DNA of 64,000 nt from Rhynchospora pubera. Lineage: Eukaryota; Streptophyta; Magnoliopsida; Poales; Cyperaceae. How positions within the stretch are numbered: the stretch's first letter is position 1; the number at the start of each line of letters is the position of its first letter. Position numbers and translations under genes: made by a program. The notes below the pieces were generated by a model, which did not search any database, was not told where the DNA came from, and was given only the letters and a program-made list of their open reading frames with translations. Where the stretch lies: NCBI GenBank assembly GCA_028095005.1, contig CM051460.1, positions 286,046,238 through 286,110,237 on the forward strand, read 5' to 3'. Below, piece after piece: positions 1 to 10,351 of the stretch.

Positions 1-447
1 GGCATGGCTGATTGCACCAAGAAGCTTGATCGTTTGAATAAGAAGGTTAGCATGGCCTATGACATGGCATTTGAGAGTCGCTTCTATTTGCAACGAGGGT
101 ATTGGCCACGTGATGATGAAGATCCGATCATGAGCCCGGGAGCCCAATCGGTTCATAGCCAAGCATCACCGCTTCCTCCTTCTCCACGGCAAACCTTCTC
201 CGCTCACTCTGACTATGGGTTTTACCCATATCTTGGAGGACAAGTCCTAGAGCCGCCACAGCAGCCCATGCCACCACCTTTTGAGGGACAATGGCGCCCT
301 GCAAATTCCGACCCAAGCTACTATCCATCTCTGGGCAACCAAGGAGGGGAGCAGCAGCAGCAGGAGCAGCAAGGCGATTTCTTTGGCGTTTATGATGGTG
401 GTTTCAACCAAGGCTCTTCCTCTAGGAGCCTCCCTCCTCCCTACTAA
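1..447 (+). CDS. C-terminal part of a retrotransposon ORF (partial at window edge)
   Basis: The frame is already open at base 1 and stops at 445-447, so this is the tail of a longer protein and the ATG at 4 is probably internal. About 148 residues are visible. The first third is charged and may be helical (CTKKLDRLNKKVSMAYDMAF). The rest is low-complexity, rich in Pro, Gln, Ser and Gly, with a Q-run near residue 120 and a PPPY end. There is no zinc knuckle, RT or integrase motif. Its position 1.5 kb before the polypurine tract and LTR fits the extra ORF (ORF2/env-like region) that Athila-group elements carry downstream of pol. I do not recognise a function; a gag-like tail is an alternative. 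Confidence 0.45.
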   Translation, partial: GMADCTKKLDRLNKKVSMAYDMAFESRFYLQRGYWPRDDEDPIMSPGAQSVHSQASPLPPSPRQTFSAHSDYGFYPYLGGQVLEPPQQPMPPPFEGQWRPANSDPSYYPSLGNQGGEQQQQEQQGDFFGVYDGGFNQGSSSRSLPPPY

Positions 448-1928
448 AAGGTAACCATCAATTTCTCTCCTATTTGCTATTTCTGTGTGAAAGTATGCTT
501 GGGACAAGCATTTGATAAGTTTGGGGGAGGGCATATAGGAGATAAATCGATTTGTGGGATGAAAAGGGTGTTTTTCTCTGAAAATGGGCAATTTTTCTCA
601 AATTTTTCTCTTCTCTGGTCAAGTCGAACAAGCACTGGTCGAATCGAACGTCTCTCATTTGGAATTTATGCATAATTGTCTTCTCTGGTCGGTTCGAACG
701 GGTACCTGGTCGATCCGACCAGTTCCTAAAAACTTGTACTGTTCTACTCTCTTTGTTCGGTTCGAACATAGCTTTGGTCGACTCGACCAGAACTTAAATT
801 TTGCACAATTTAGTATGATATTGGCTTTGAAATAAGTTGGTTTTGCCTATTTTCTCGATTTGGATTTTAAATGATAACTCTCACACTGCTTGAACTTGTT
901 TTTGAGTCAAACAAAAATTTTCTCAAATGACCCTAGAATGTTTTGATATCATACTTGATCTTGCACCAATGGACCCAAACTGAAGTATTTTCTTTAAGAT
1001 TTGAATTTGATGATGGACGCTTAGAATTGTTATTTCAAACTTAGTCAATTCTCACAAGTTTTTGCCGAGTGAACTGATTTGTATTTGACAAACTTTTGAA
1101 AGAAATTTATCGACTTTGAAAATTAAAAAAATGAACTTTGTCTTGTTGAAATTGCTTTTTAATCGCTCGAATCACCAACGAGCAACAATAAAAGGGAAGT
1201 TAATTAAATAGCGGTGAAAACGAGGACGCACTGAGGCCTTCTCCACTAACTTAACCACAAATTGGAGGGTATTGGGTTAATTACAAGCTGTCAGGAATTA
1301 TAACTCAAAGTTTCGAGGTATAATTGGGGAGCTTGTAATTAATTTCTACCGGACCCGGTGCGAAAGCATTGGTAAAGGAGTTGTTGAGTATTATGGCCCA
1401 AGTGTACCGTGGCCATAGTCGAGCAACACCCGTCCAACCTCCCTAGCGCGACATGTGCTAGTAGCAAACTTAAGGCCAATGATACCGCATTATCCTCTAG
1501 GGTGTAAAGCCCCACTGCTCGACTTGCACTAAAAAAAAACATTGGTGAAAAATTGAAATTGTTTTAAGAAAAGTTCATTATAGAATTTCTGAAGTTGATA
1601 AAGGCCTTTACAAATTTTTGAGAAATATGAAAAGGAACGGGTGATTGAAATTGAGATTGCTTTTGAAATATCAAAGAGGGGCTAGAGTTCTTAATTTTGG
1701 GAAAAGATTTCACTTAGGGCCAAGAGTTGTATTGATTAAGTTGTGAACACTTGACTTGGTTTATTTTTAAAAATTATTGTTTGACTCATTTGATGAAAGT
1801 GTGAGAAAATTTTAGGCACGAGCAATTGATTTCTATGTTGATTTCTTGGTTTGAGATATGACTTGATTTAGAATTAAGTATAGTCTAAGAATCTAAGCTT
1901 AGGGCGATGCTTGAGGACAAGCAAAGTT
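448..1928 (+). other. Non-coding spacer of the Athila-like element
   Basis: About 1.5 kb between the ORF end and the polypurine tract has no ORF longer than about 80 codons and no recognisable domain. It contains a cluster of paired TCGAA-type words at 612-791 (separate entry) and a slightly GC-richer stretch at 1340-1530. Long spacers at this position are normal for Athila/Tat elements. Confidence 0.55.
612..791 (+). repeat. Three pairs of near-palindromic TGGTCGA..CGAAC words
   Basis: Three pairs of 15-17 bp words of the type CTGGTCGAATCGAACG, each with a TCGA/TTCGAA-like core, lie at about 612-655, 682-725 and 749-791. Within a pair the words are about 20-25 bp apart. The same word pairs recur in the LTR of this element (2177-2373 and 3280-3362). 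Confidence 0.7.
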
Positions 1929-1944
1929 TAAGTTTGGGGGGATT
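1929..1944 (+). other. Polypurine tract of the Athila-like element
   Basis: A short purine-rich stretch, AAGTTTGGGGGGATT, lies directly before the TG that starts the LTR at 1945. This is the expected plus-strand priming site for reverse transcription and fixes the element on the plus strand. Confidence 0.65.
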
Positions 1945-2176
1945 TGACGTAGTCAATATTTATTGTTATTTGGACCGTACTTAGCACTTAAAATAGACTC
2001 AAACCAATAAATTATTTGATAAATTGCTATGTTTTTCCAGGATTTGGTTCTGCCGTCGTTTCTTCTCTTCTATGTACAGGTTTTTGATGATTTCTGGTGA
2101 CTTTGGAGCGTATAGATGGATTCCCGACGTATTACGCACGCTAGATGACTCATTCCTAGCATTGGAGGCTTTATTC

Positions 2177-2373
2177 TCTCTTCTGGTCGACCCAAACAGA
2201 TTCTTGTTCGAATTGACCTAGACTCATGGCTATCAGGCGACATCTCTCTCTCCTGTTCGATCCGACTGCCTGGCTGTTCGATCCGACTGGACCTCACAGT
2301 GGCATGCTTGCGTGGCTGCTTTCTCTCTCTCCTGTTCGGTTCGACTACCCACCTGTTCGATCCGACCAGGTTG
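2177..2373 (+). repeat. Three pairs of TGTTCGATCCGAC-type words in the LTR
   Basis: Word pairs at about 2177-2220, 2250-2293 and 2328-2373 vary around CTGTTCGATCCGACTG. They have the same paired arrangement as the cluster at 612-791. Confidence 0.7.
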
Positions 2374-3279
2374 CCGCCATATCACTTATGGTAGTATTTC
2401 TTGTATGGAAATTGATTGTTATGGCAATTTCTTGCGCCCTGGTGCCCTAGCCTTCCATCCTTGCGTCCTGGGATATCTATATATACCCTGGAGGCCTGAA
2501 GAAAAAGGGGGATTCGCTTCTCAACACCATCTTCCACTTTTCTAAAGGTCAATTTCTCTCTTCTCCTTGGGAATCATCATCCTTGTGACGACGGCAGCAG
2601 TGTTTCACGTGACATCTCCATCTGGCATCACTCCATCGCCTTGAAGATCATGATCAAAATCATAAGGAGTATTTGGTTTTATTTCTTTATGTTTTTATCT
2701 TGTGATTCGATGGGCTTGTATCTTTATTGTTGTTTATCTCTTGTTGTTTGCTTTGATACTATGTTAGGCTAGACCTTTTTATAGCCTTAGGATTAGGAGA
2801 GTAACTCTATGTTTGGATGAAGTTAGTTTGATATGCTATGAATTGCTATGTTTTGAGACCTAGTTTATTATGAATTAATTAGTTGCTTGAGTTAATTACT
2901 TGTTGAATTCTCTAATTACCTTCTAGTTGAACAGCTGCATCTAGTAAGTCTAAGTTAGGAATAGCAAGTCTGAATTGATTTAAGTATTTGGAGTAAATCT
3001 TAGAACCGAAAGGGGAGATTAGTTTGCATCAAAAGTGCGACTTTTAGATTAGTACAAAAGACTTCTAAATACTCCTAAGAACTCTGATAGACTGGTTTAA
3101 CGAATTGAATTCTATACCAAAAGTTGTGAACCAATCAAGTTAATTAGGGTAGATTGTGAACAAACCAGAATCTGTTCCAACAAGCGAAGGCTGAGGTTTA
3201 GTTTAGCTAGGTTCGTCCAATTAAACCTATCTCAAAACATCAGTAAACATAGTAGACAAACCCAACGCACCTTTGCCCT

Positions 3280-3362
3280 CTGGTCGAACCGAACAGAGAT
3301 CTGGTCGAACTGAACAGGGCACTGTTCGAATCGAACGGATTTATGTTCGAATTGACCAGAGG
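3280..3362 (+). repeat. Two further pairs of the same words
   Basis: Four consecutive words of the type CTGGTCGAACCGAACAG fill this stretch about 20 bp apart. This is the densest run of the motif in the window. Confidence 0.7.
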
Positions 3363-3741
3363 GTTAACTGTAGTTAAATTGAGAAATTAAAATGCGAAAG
3401 TATTTTGAGTTTCTAATTTAACAGCCAAACATAGATGAAATCCAATTCTTAAGGCGCCTTAAATTCTGTTAAGACTCCAAAAAGACTTTACTTTAATATT
3501 TACTTTAGTTTGTTTGAACATTTTATTCCAAGCCCAAAAATAACCAAAAACATTTACAATTTAAGCACTATTTAATTACTCAAAATCCATAAAATATTTT
3601 CTTCTAGATTTTAAGAAAAGACAAGTCCGGTATTCATAAATCCGTCCCTTGGGTTCGACCCTAAAGCTATATTCTGAACGATTAGTGAGGTTAGCTATAG
3701 GTTACAAATTTATTTGATTCCTAGGTTTTAAGCCTTCATCA

Positions 3742-5141
3742 TGCGGAAACGATTGAAATAAATTGCATTATTTACAATGTATAATCCAATATTTATAAAT
3801 AAATAGCATATGAATCATATTCTAGACAATATAATGAAATTAAATATAGATTATTGTGATCAAATGATTTAGAATGAATGCAGAATCAATTGAAATGCTC
3901 AAATTATGCTCAGAGTTACATTATTTGCACTTTATATGAGTAATTACCTTCTATAAGACAATCTTTTTGAATAAATAACATACGAATCATATTCTAGATA
4001 ATAGAAAGAGTATAAATATAGATTATTATGATCAAATTAATTAGAATGAATCCAGAAACGATTGAAATGCTCAAATGATGCTCAGAATTGCATTATTTAC
4101 AATTTACTTCCGTAATTACCATGCATAATACAAGCTTATGGAATAAATAACATATGAATCATATTTTAGACAATCTGAAGAGTTAAAATACTAGTTATTG
4201 TGATCAAATGATTTAGTACGAATTCAGAAACAATTGAAAAGCTCAAATCAGAATTGTATTATTTGCACTTTATATACGTAATTAACATGTATAATCTAAT
4301 GTTTTTAAATAAATAACATATATAGGCAATATAAAGAGTTTAAATGTAGATTATTGTGATCAAATGACTTTGAATCAATCTAGAAACGATTGAAATGCAC
4401 AAATGTACTTAGAATTGCATTACTTGCACTTTATATTTATAATCACCTTGTTTAATCCTATTTTTTATAATAAACAACATATGAATCATATTATAGACAA
4501 TATAAAAGAGTTTAAATATAGATTATTGTGAGCAAAAGACCTAGAATGAATTAAGAAACAATTGAAATTCTCAAATGATGTTCAGAATTGCATTATTTGC
4601 ACTTTATATGCGTAATTAAAATGTATAATCCAATATTTTTGAATAAATAACATATGAATCATATTCTAGATAATATAAAGAGTTTAAATATAGATTATTG
4701 TGATCAAATGACATAGAATGAATCTAGAAACGATTGAAATGCTCAAATGATCCTCAGAATTGTATTATTTGCACTTTATATAAATAATTACCATGCATAA
4801 TTCAATCTTTTTGAATAAATAACATATGAATCATATTTCAGACAATATGAAGAGTATAAATATAGATTATTATGATCAAATGACATAGAATGAATCCAGA
4901 AATGATTGAAATGCTCAAATGATGCTTAGAATTGTATTATTTGCAATTTATATGCGTAATTACCATGTATAATCCAATATTTTTGAATAAATAATATAGG
5001 AATAATATTTTAAACAATATAATGAATGTAAATGTAGATTATTGTGATCAAATAACTTAGAATGAATCCAGAAACGATTGAAATGATCAAATGAAGCTCA
5101 TAATTGCATTATTTGCACTTTATATGCGTAATTACCATGTA
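3742..5141 (+). repeat. Satellite array, ~171 bp monomers, forward orientation
   Basis: About eight diverged head-to-tail monomers. The marker word GATTATTGTGATCAAATG, or a close variant, falls near 3850, 4020, 4194, 4348, 4521, 4693, 4864 and 5036, a period of about 170-173 bp. Each monomer also holds GAAACGATTGAAATGCTC, a TTGCACTTTATATGCGTAAT-like segment and CATATGAATCATATTCTAGA. The first monomer is cut by the LTR end; the last is cut by the LINE fragment near 5141. It is strongly AT-rich with no ORF. The ~171 bp period is in the size range typical of plant and animal tandem satellites. Confidence 0.9.
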
Positions 5142-6290
5142 CCTTTGAAATCTGTTTAGGACTTTAGTTACATAACTTATCATGCACAAAGGTTTGAAGT
5201 CTGAAAGCAGCATTGCATTTTCTTTTTTTAGGTAGAAGAATAATGTGTGCTAGGTTTGATGAAGCAAGATCTAGCTTATTGATGAACAAAAAGTTGAAAA
5301 TGACAATGAAATCATGTTTAGTTGTGTCCCAGTGCACCTTAAAGAACTCATTAGGGAAACCATCTGGCCCATGAGATTTATTATTTTCCATATCCATTAT
5401 TGCATGATGTTCATCTTCTGTGAAAGGTAAAGCTAACAGCTGCAGCTCTACAGTGGTGGGGTTCATAAAAGCTGGATGGCAAAAAATCAACAACTGTACA
5501 ATCATAGCCTAAGAGTTCTTTGGAGTATTCAGAGAAAGCAAAATTCATATCAGGAGTGTTTTTAACTTGTCTGTAATTAACCAAAAGCATAAGCACAAAT
5601 TTATTTCTTTTTTTTTTATAATTGCCAAGGTATGGAAATATCTTGTGTTTCTGTCTCCACAAGTCACGTACCCATCTAGTTCTTGCTCTTGGTGCCATTT
5701 AATTTCCAAAATATTTGCAAGTTCATAAGCTCTTTCCTTAGCAATGATACAGATCTTGCGTTCTAGGTTTGTTAACTGTCTTAGCTCTTCAAGTTCATCC
5801 ATGCATTAAACACATGTCTTTGCATTAATTAAGAAAACCCGTCAAATGAAAGTAGTTTTGTAGGTGCCAATCTCTTAAAGCCTTATGAACAACCATAGCT
5901 TTGCAGTTGAAGGAACCTAGATCATTTTGCCATGTCACTTCATTAGACCAAATGTGTGAAGTCAATTGATTTGCTGTTACATTTTGCAACCAAAACTTTT
6001 CAATTCTAAATGGTTTGGGAGCTGTAGGTAATTGTCTGCAACGTAAAAGCAGTGGGGAGTGATTGAAGCAACCATGGGTAAAGCTTCCAAAGTAATGTTT
6101 GGATACAGTGACTACCACTCATTGGATAAAGAAACTAGATCAAGATGTGAGAGAATAGGTTTAGGCTGCATATTTTACCATGTGAATCTTTTGTTCCTGA
6201 TTGGGATATCCAAAAGTTAAGCTTCATTAATGAAATCATTGAAGCAGGCATGGCAGTAAAGCCAGTGCATGTTGTATCTGACAATCCATT
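5142..6290 (-). pseudogene. Decayed LINE (L1-like) fragment: endonuclease end to start of RT
   Basis: Minus-strand translation, with frameshifts and stops, gives a plant LINE polyprotein in the expected order. About 6290-6050 resembles the end of the AP-endonuclease region (RFTW...PILSHLD...NEW, then FNHSPLLL). About 6030-5900 resembles the linker segment with PKPFRIEKFWLQ. About 5750-5600 resembles a GDRNTRYFH-like linker. About 5420-5142 resembles the start of reverse transcriptase (NKSHGPDGFPNEFFK, then HIILLPKK and an FRP-like block). The catalytic YADD region, the 3' end and the poly-A are absent, so both ends are missing. It is inactive and sits exactly between the two satellite arrays. 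Confidence 0.82.
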
Positions 6291-7655
6291 CTTTCAACTA
6301 AGATCTTTCTTATTCAAAAATATTGCATTATACATAGCAATTACACATATAAAGTACACAATGTTTATTCTGAGTATCATTTCAGCATTTCAATCATTTT
6401 TACATTTATTCTATGTCATTTCAACACAATAATCATTTTCAAACTCTCTATTGGGTCTAGAATATGATTCGGATCTTACTTATTCAAAAAGATTACATTA
6501 TACATAGCAATTACGCATATAAAGTGCACAATGCTTATTCTAAGTATCATTTGAGCATTTCAATCGTTTCTGCATTCATTCTAAGTCATTTCAACACAAT
6601 GATCTATATTTCAACTCTCTATAGGGTCTATAATATGATTCATATCTTACTTATTCATAAAAATTGCATTATTCATTGCAAATATTCATAAAAATTGCAT
6701 AATGCTTATGTGAGTATCATTTGAGCATTTCAATCATTTTTGCATTTATTCTAAGTCATTTTATCACAATAATCTATATTTAAGCTTCCAAAATGGTCTA
6801 GAATATGATTCAGATCTTACTTATTCAAAAAATTGCATTATACATATCAATTACGCATATAAAAGTGCACAATATTTATTCTGAGTATCATTTGAGCATT
6901 TCAATCGTTTCTGCATTCATTCTAAGTAATTTCAACACAATAATCTATATTTTTACTCTCTATATGGTCTAAAATATGATTCAGATCTTGCTTATTTAAA
7001 AAGATTGCATTATACATAGCAATTACACATATAAAGTGTGCATAATGCTTATCTGAATATCATTTGAGAATTTGAATCGTTTCTGCATTCATTCTAAGTC
7101 ATTTCAGCACAATAATCTATTTTTGAACTTTCTATAGTGTCTAGAATTTGATTCAGATCTTACTTTTTCAAACATATTGAATTATATAGCAATTACGCAT
7201 ATAAAGTGCACAATATTAATCTGAGTATAATTTGAGTATTTCAATCATTTCTACATTCATTCTAATAAGCCATTTCAACAAAATAATCTATATTTAAACT
7301 CTCTATACTGTCTAGAATATGATTCAGGTCTTACTTATTCAAGAATATCGCATTATTCATTGCAATAACTCATATAAAGTGCATAATGCTTATCTGAGTA
7401 TCATTTGAGCATTTCAATCGTTTCTACATTCATTCTACGTCATTTTAGCACAATAATCTACAGTTACACTTCCAATACGGTTTAGAATATGATTGAGATT
7501 TTACTTATTCAAAAAGATTACATTATGCATAGCAATTACACATATAAAGTGCACAATGCTTATTCTGAGTATCATTTAAGTATTTCAATCATTTATGCAT
7601 TCATCAAGTCATTTCAGCACAATAATCTATTTTTAAACTCTCTATAGGGTCTATG
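6291..7655 (-). repeat. Satellite array, same ~171 bp family, inverted orientation
   Basis: This array is the reverse complement of the monomers at 3742-5141. It shows AGAATATGATTCAGATCTTA, AATTACGCATATAAAGTGCA and CATTTCAATCGTTTCTGCAT words recurring every ~170-172 bp. Segment starts fall near 6440, 6610, 6783, 6953, 7125, 7295, 7464 and 7636. The array stops in mid-monomer at about 7655. Small ORFs at 6250-6691 are satellite sequence. Variant monomers at about 6785 and 7468 share differences, hinting at a four-monomer higher-order repeat. Confidence 0.9.
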
Positions 7656-9968
7656 ATGAGAGTATTTTATATATACATTTTGGTAAGGGTTTTAAAATGT
7701 CAATATTGAAAAATATATTTAAAATGTCAATATTGAAAAAAAAATCAACTGAATTATAAATTAGAGTTCTCTTTGCACAAAAACGAGAGCTTTTGAGCAT
7801 CTTCTGAGCAATGTTCAAACACCGTAATTTTCCTCATCATCTCTTGAATTTTTGAATTTTTTTTTTCCATAATTTTTGGACCCATTTGATATTTTTCATG
7901 AATTTTCGAAGTTCCTTGTATTTATTCATCATGAAATTACCTATTTATTTCATGCATTTAGCACCATATTTTGGGTTAAACATTAGCATACTCACGCATC
8001 TATATATAATAGACATAGTATATAGTATATTCTAGACAGTTCTCAATAACCAATGTAGGTGTATAAATTGGGGACACATGCTAAGTTGCTAACACACCAA
8101 AAATAGTGGAAGCTCGTATATGTGTATGATATATAGTAAGTTGTATGTCATTGTAGAATATTTCAAGTAGTAATACCATTAGTTCGTAGAATATCGTTTG
8201 TCAAAACTAACATATTGCAGAGACGGGACATTATTATCTTTTGTCAACATTTCAAAACTATTGTTCGACTTTTAAAAAAGCATCCTAATTTTATTAATTT
8301 TTTGAAATAAATGTATCCTAATTTTATTTAAAATGTCAATATTGAAAAAAAAAATCGACTGGATTATAAATTCACGATCTCAATTTAAAAAATTGGTTTT
8401 TGTTTCGAGACTACTTTAATTAATTAGTTGCTATCAAACTAACATTTAGCACGAGAGGGGCGTTTGGATTATTTATGTCGTTGCCGCTTTAGGAATTCTA
8501 TTGAGTTAATCGGCCGTCTAATGGAGTAGGAGAAAAGAACCTTTGACATATGAGGCAGGAATTGACAGGAAATAATTAGGATGCTCTACACTTAACTAGT
8601 TATAGATATATCTACCATTAAGGTTGTCTCGATCGTAACTATTTTGAATTTTCTTAAGAAGAGTCTAATATAAATACAGAAATGTCCGAGGCTTTCATAT
8701 ATAGAGTTGATAGTTACTGCCCTTAATTCTACGTGTTAGTCCTCCAAGAGTAAAACATCAATAGTTGCTCTTAAGTCTCAATAAAATTTACTTGTTTGTG
8801 TTGCATTGAAGTTTAATGTTCACTTAATCGTCATAGAAATTAGTTCTAAGTTGTTTGTTACAGGATTTATAATATTAGAAGGTTTAATGCATGGTATTTA
8901 ATTTATTTTGGAGAGAACTAACATTTGGTCTAATGAAATGTAGTTTTAGTGGAGGTCGTAATTTGTAATATGGTTAAAGATTCGCTATGAACAATTAAAT
9001 TTGAAATACATTAGAAAGTAATTTGCATATTAATTTTGATTGGGTTATATATATAAATATTATTTTCTTTCTTATGGAGCCCAAACATATTCAAATGTTT
9101 CTTTGGATTGTGGACCACAATCATTTAGATATGGTTCTAACTTGGCTAATTTTTTAGTTCTTAAATTTCAAAATACAAATTTAGTGTATTTTTATGTCAA
9201 TTTAGTATATCTTTCATGTCAAGAAATAAAACAAAACTCTTTTAGCTAAACCCATGGATTTGCCATTTAATTACCCTGATACAAGAAGGTTTACCATGGG
9301 CCGAAGTTTTTCCGCCACCATCCTATCCCGACATAAATGCGCGTTGCATTGTTACGTACCGTAGTTGGATTAGTAATATTATCTTAAGTTACTAAAGTCG
9401 GATAATTCATTTAATCATGTTAATGATTGTCGACACGTAACTAGTTACGTGTTCGATAGTCATTTATCTAATTGTGAATCGAGTTCAACAAATGTTTTAG
9501 TTCGATCATGTTCATATTTACATAAAAAATTGAATTTTTACCCGATTTAGATGATTCAAAAATCATTATAAGCAGTAATCAATGGTGCTACAATATAAAA
9601 TGAAAAGAACAACGAATGCCTCCGGCATTGCCGTCTAAACCTCGAAAGAATCCGGCGAACTCACACAAACACTTGTGCAAGACCACTCCACATTCTCTAA
9701 CAAAATTCTCCCTGCACATACAACCAAACATGCCAAATTTACACTCAACATAAACCTTAACTCATGTCCTTAATCCTGGTTAAAACCTCCTCCAAATCCA
9801 TCAACTCTACGTCGAGATATTCATCTCCAAAGTGGGATGAGAAGCACACCTAACGACACCCACACCAGCCCAAGAGTCCAAAACAAGCATCCTAACCTCA
9901 CAGTTTTACCACCCACCGACCGTTGATAAGAAATTAATCCAAGGGTCCCAAATCCACGCTCTCTAAGC
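7656..9968. other. AT-rich intergenic DNA with a short dispersed direct repeat
   Basis: No gene is supported. A segment of about 50 bp (ATGTCAATATTGAAAAA followed by an A-run and an ATTATAAATT word) occurs at about 7717-7768 and again at about 8327-8382, with an extra partial copy at 7695-7712. A 69-codon open frame at 9040-9249 resembles nothing I know and has AT-rich composition. I see no TIRs or target duplications to define an element. Confidence 0.5.
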
Positions 9969-9972
9969 AGTC

Positions 9973-9999
9973 GATCCGTGTGACACGCTCTCGACCAAT
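9973..9999 (+). promoter_or_regulatory. Candidate histone-type promoter elements of the H1 gene
   Basis: GATCCGTG at 9973-9980 is one base off GATCCGCG, the reverse of the plant histone octamer CGCGGATC. A CCAAT box (ACCAATCAGAG) follows at 9994-10004. Both lie about 170-195 bp before the H1 start codon, with CT-rich leader sequence at 10110-10135. The pairing is typical of plant histone promoters, but it rests on short matches only and no clear TATA box was identified. Confidence 0.33.
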
Positions 10000-10169
10000 C
10001 AGAGCGCACTATTACTCTCATCTTTAGTACGCTTCTCATATTTAAACTATCTATCTCCTTCAACCAAAAAAAAAAAAAATTATACAAAAACGAAACAAAC
10101 AACAAAATTTCTCTCTCGCGCTTCTCTCTCCATTCAAGCGGCTCTCATATTCAAGCTTAGGTTGTTGCA

Positions 10170-10316
10170 ATGTCGACTGGAGATGTCGGTTTGGATTTAG
10201 CCTCCGATGCAGTCTCTCCGGCGGCCGGCGCCAAGTCCAAGTCGAGGAAGGGGAAGGTTTCCAAGGAGAAGAAACCTCGTGCTCCTCCTAGCCATCCGCC
10301 TTACGCTGAGGTTTGT

Positions 10317-10351
<35 letters not shown>

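Larger units (their letters stand above)
1..3741 (+). mobile_element. 3' end of an Athila/Tat-type Ty3/gypsy LTR retrotransposon
   Basis: The left edge cuts into a plus-strand element. In order it shows the end of an ORF (to 447), about 1.5 kb of non-coding DNA, a purine tract at about 1929-1944, and a long LTR from 1945 to about 3741. The sentence-like sequence before the tract (a GAGGACAAGC word followed by a G-rich run) is characteristic of Athila/Tat elements, which also have LTRs of 1.5-2 kb and long spacers before the 3' LTR. The 5' part lies outside the window, so the age cannot be estimated from LTR divergence. The element abuts satellite DNA at 3742, as if inserted into the array. 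Family assignment is from remembered hallmarks, not from an alignment. Confidence 0.68.
1945..3741 (+). repeat. 3' LTR of the Athila-like element (about 1.8 kb)
   Basis: The LTR starts TGACG just after the purine tract and ends CATCA where satellite sequence begins, giving imperfect TG..CA inverted ends. A TATA-like string at about 2478-2486 is a candidate promoter. Two more clusters of the paired TCGAA-type words lie at 2177-2373 and 3280-3362. Short ORFs at 2024-2545 are LTR sequence, not genes. The right border is set by the CA and by the start of satellite similarity, so it could be off by a few bases. Confidence 0.62.

Noticed and set aside
2024..2545. Four open frames of 65-77 codons
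   Set aside because: They lie inside the Athila-like LTR and are made of the TCGAA word repeats.
3742..7655. CRISPR-like direct repeats
   Set aside because: Monomers of ~171 bp are contiguous and diverged, without short repeats and unique spacers, and the window is clearly plant nuclear DNA.
9040..9249. 69-codon open frame as a gene fragment
   Set aside because: It resembles no known family and is compatible with chance in AT-rich DNA.
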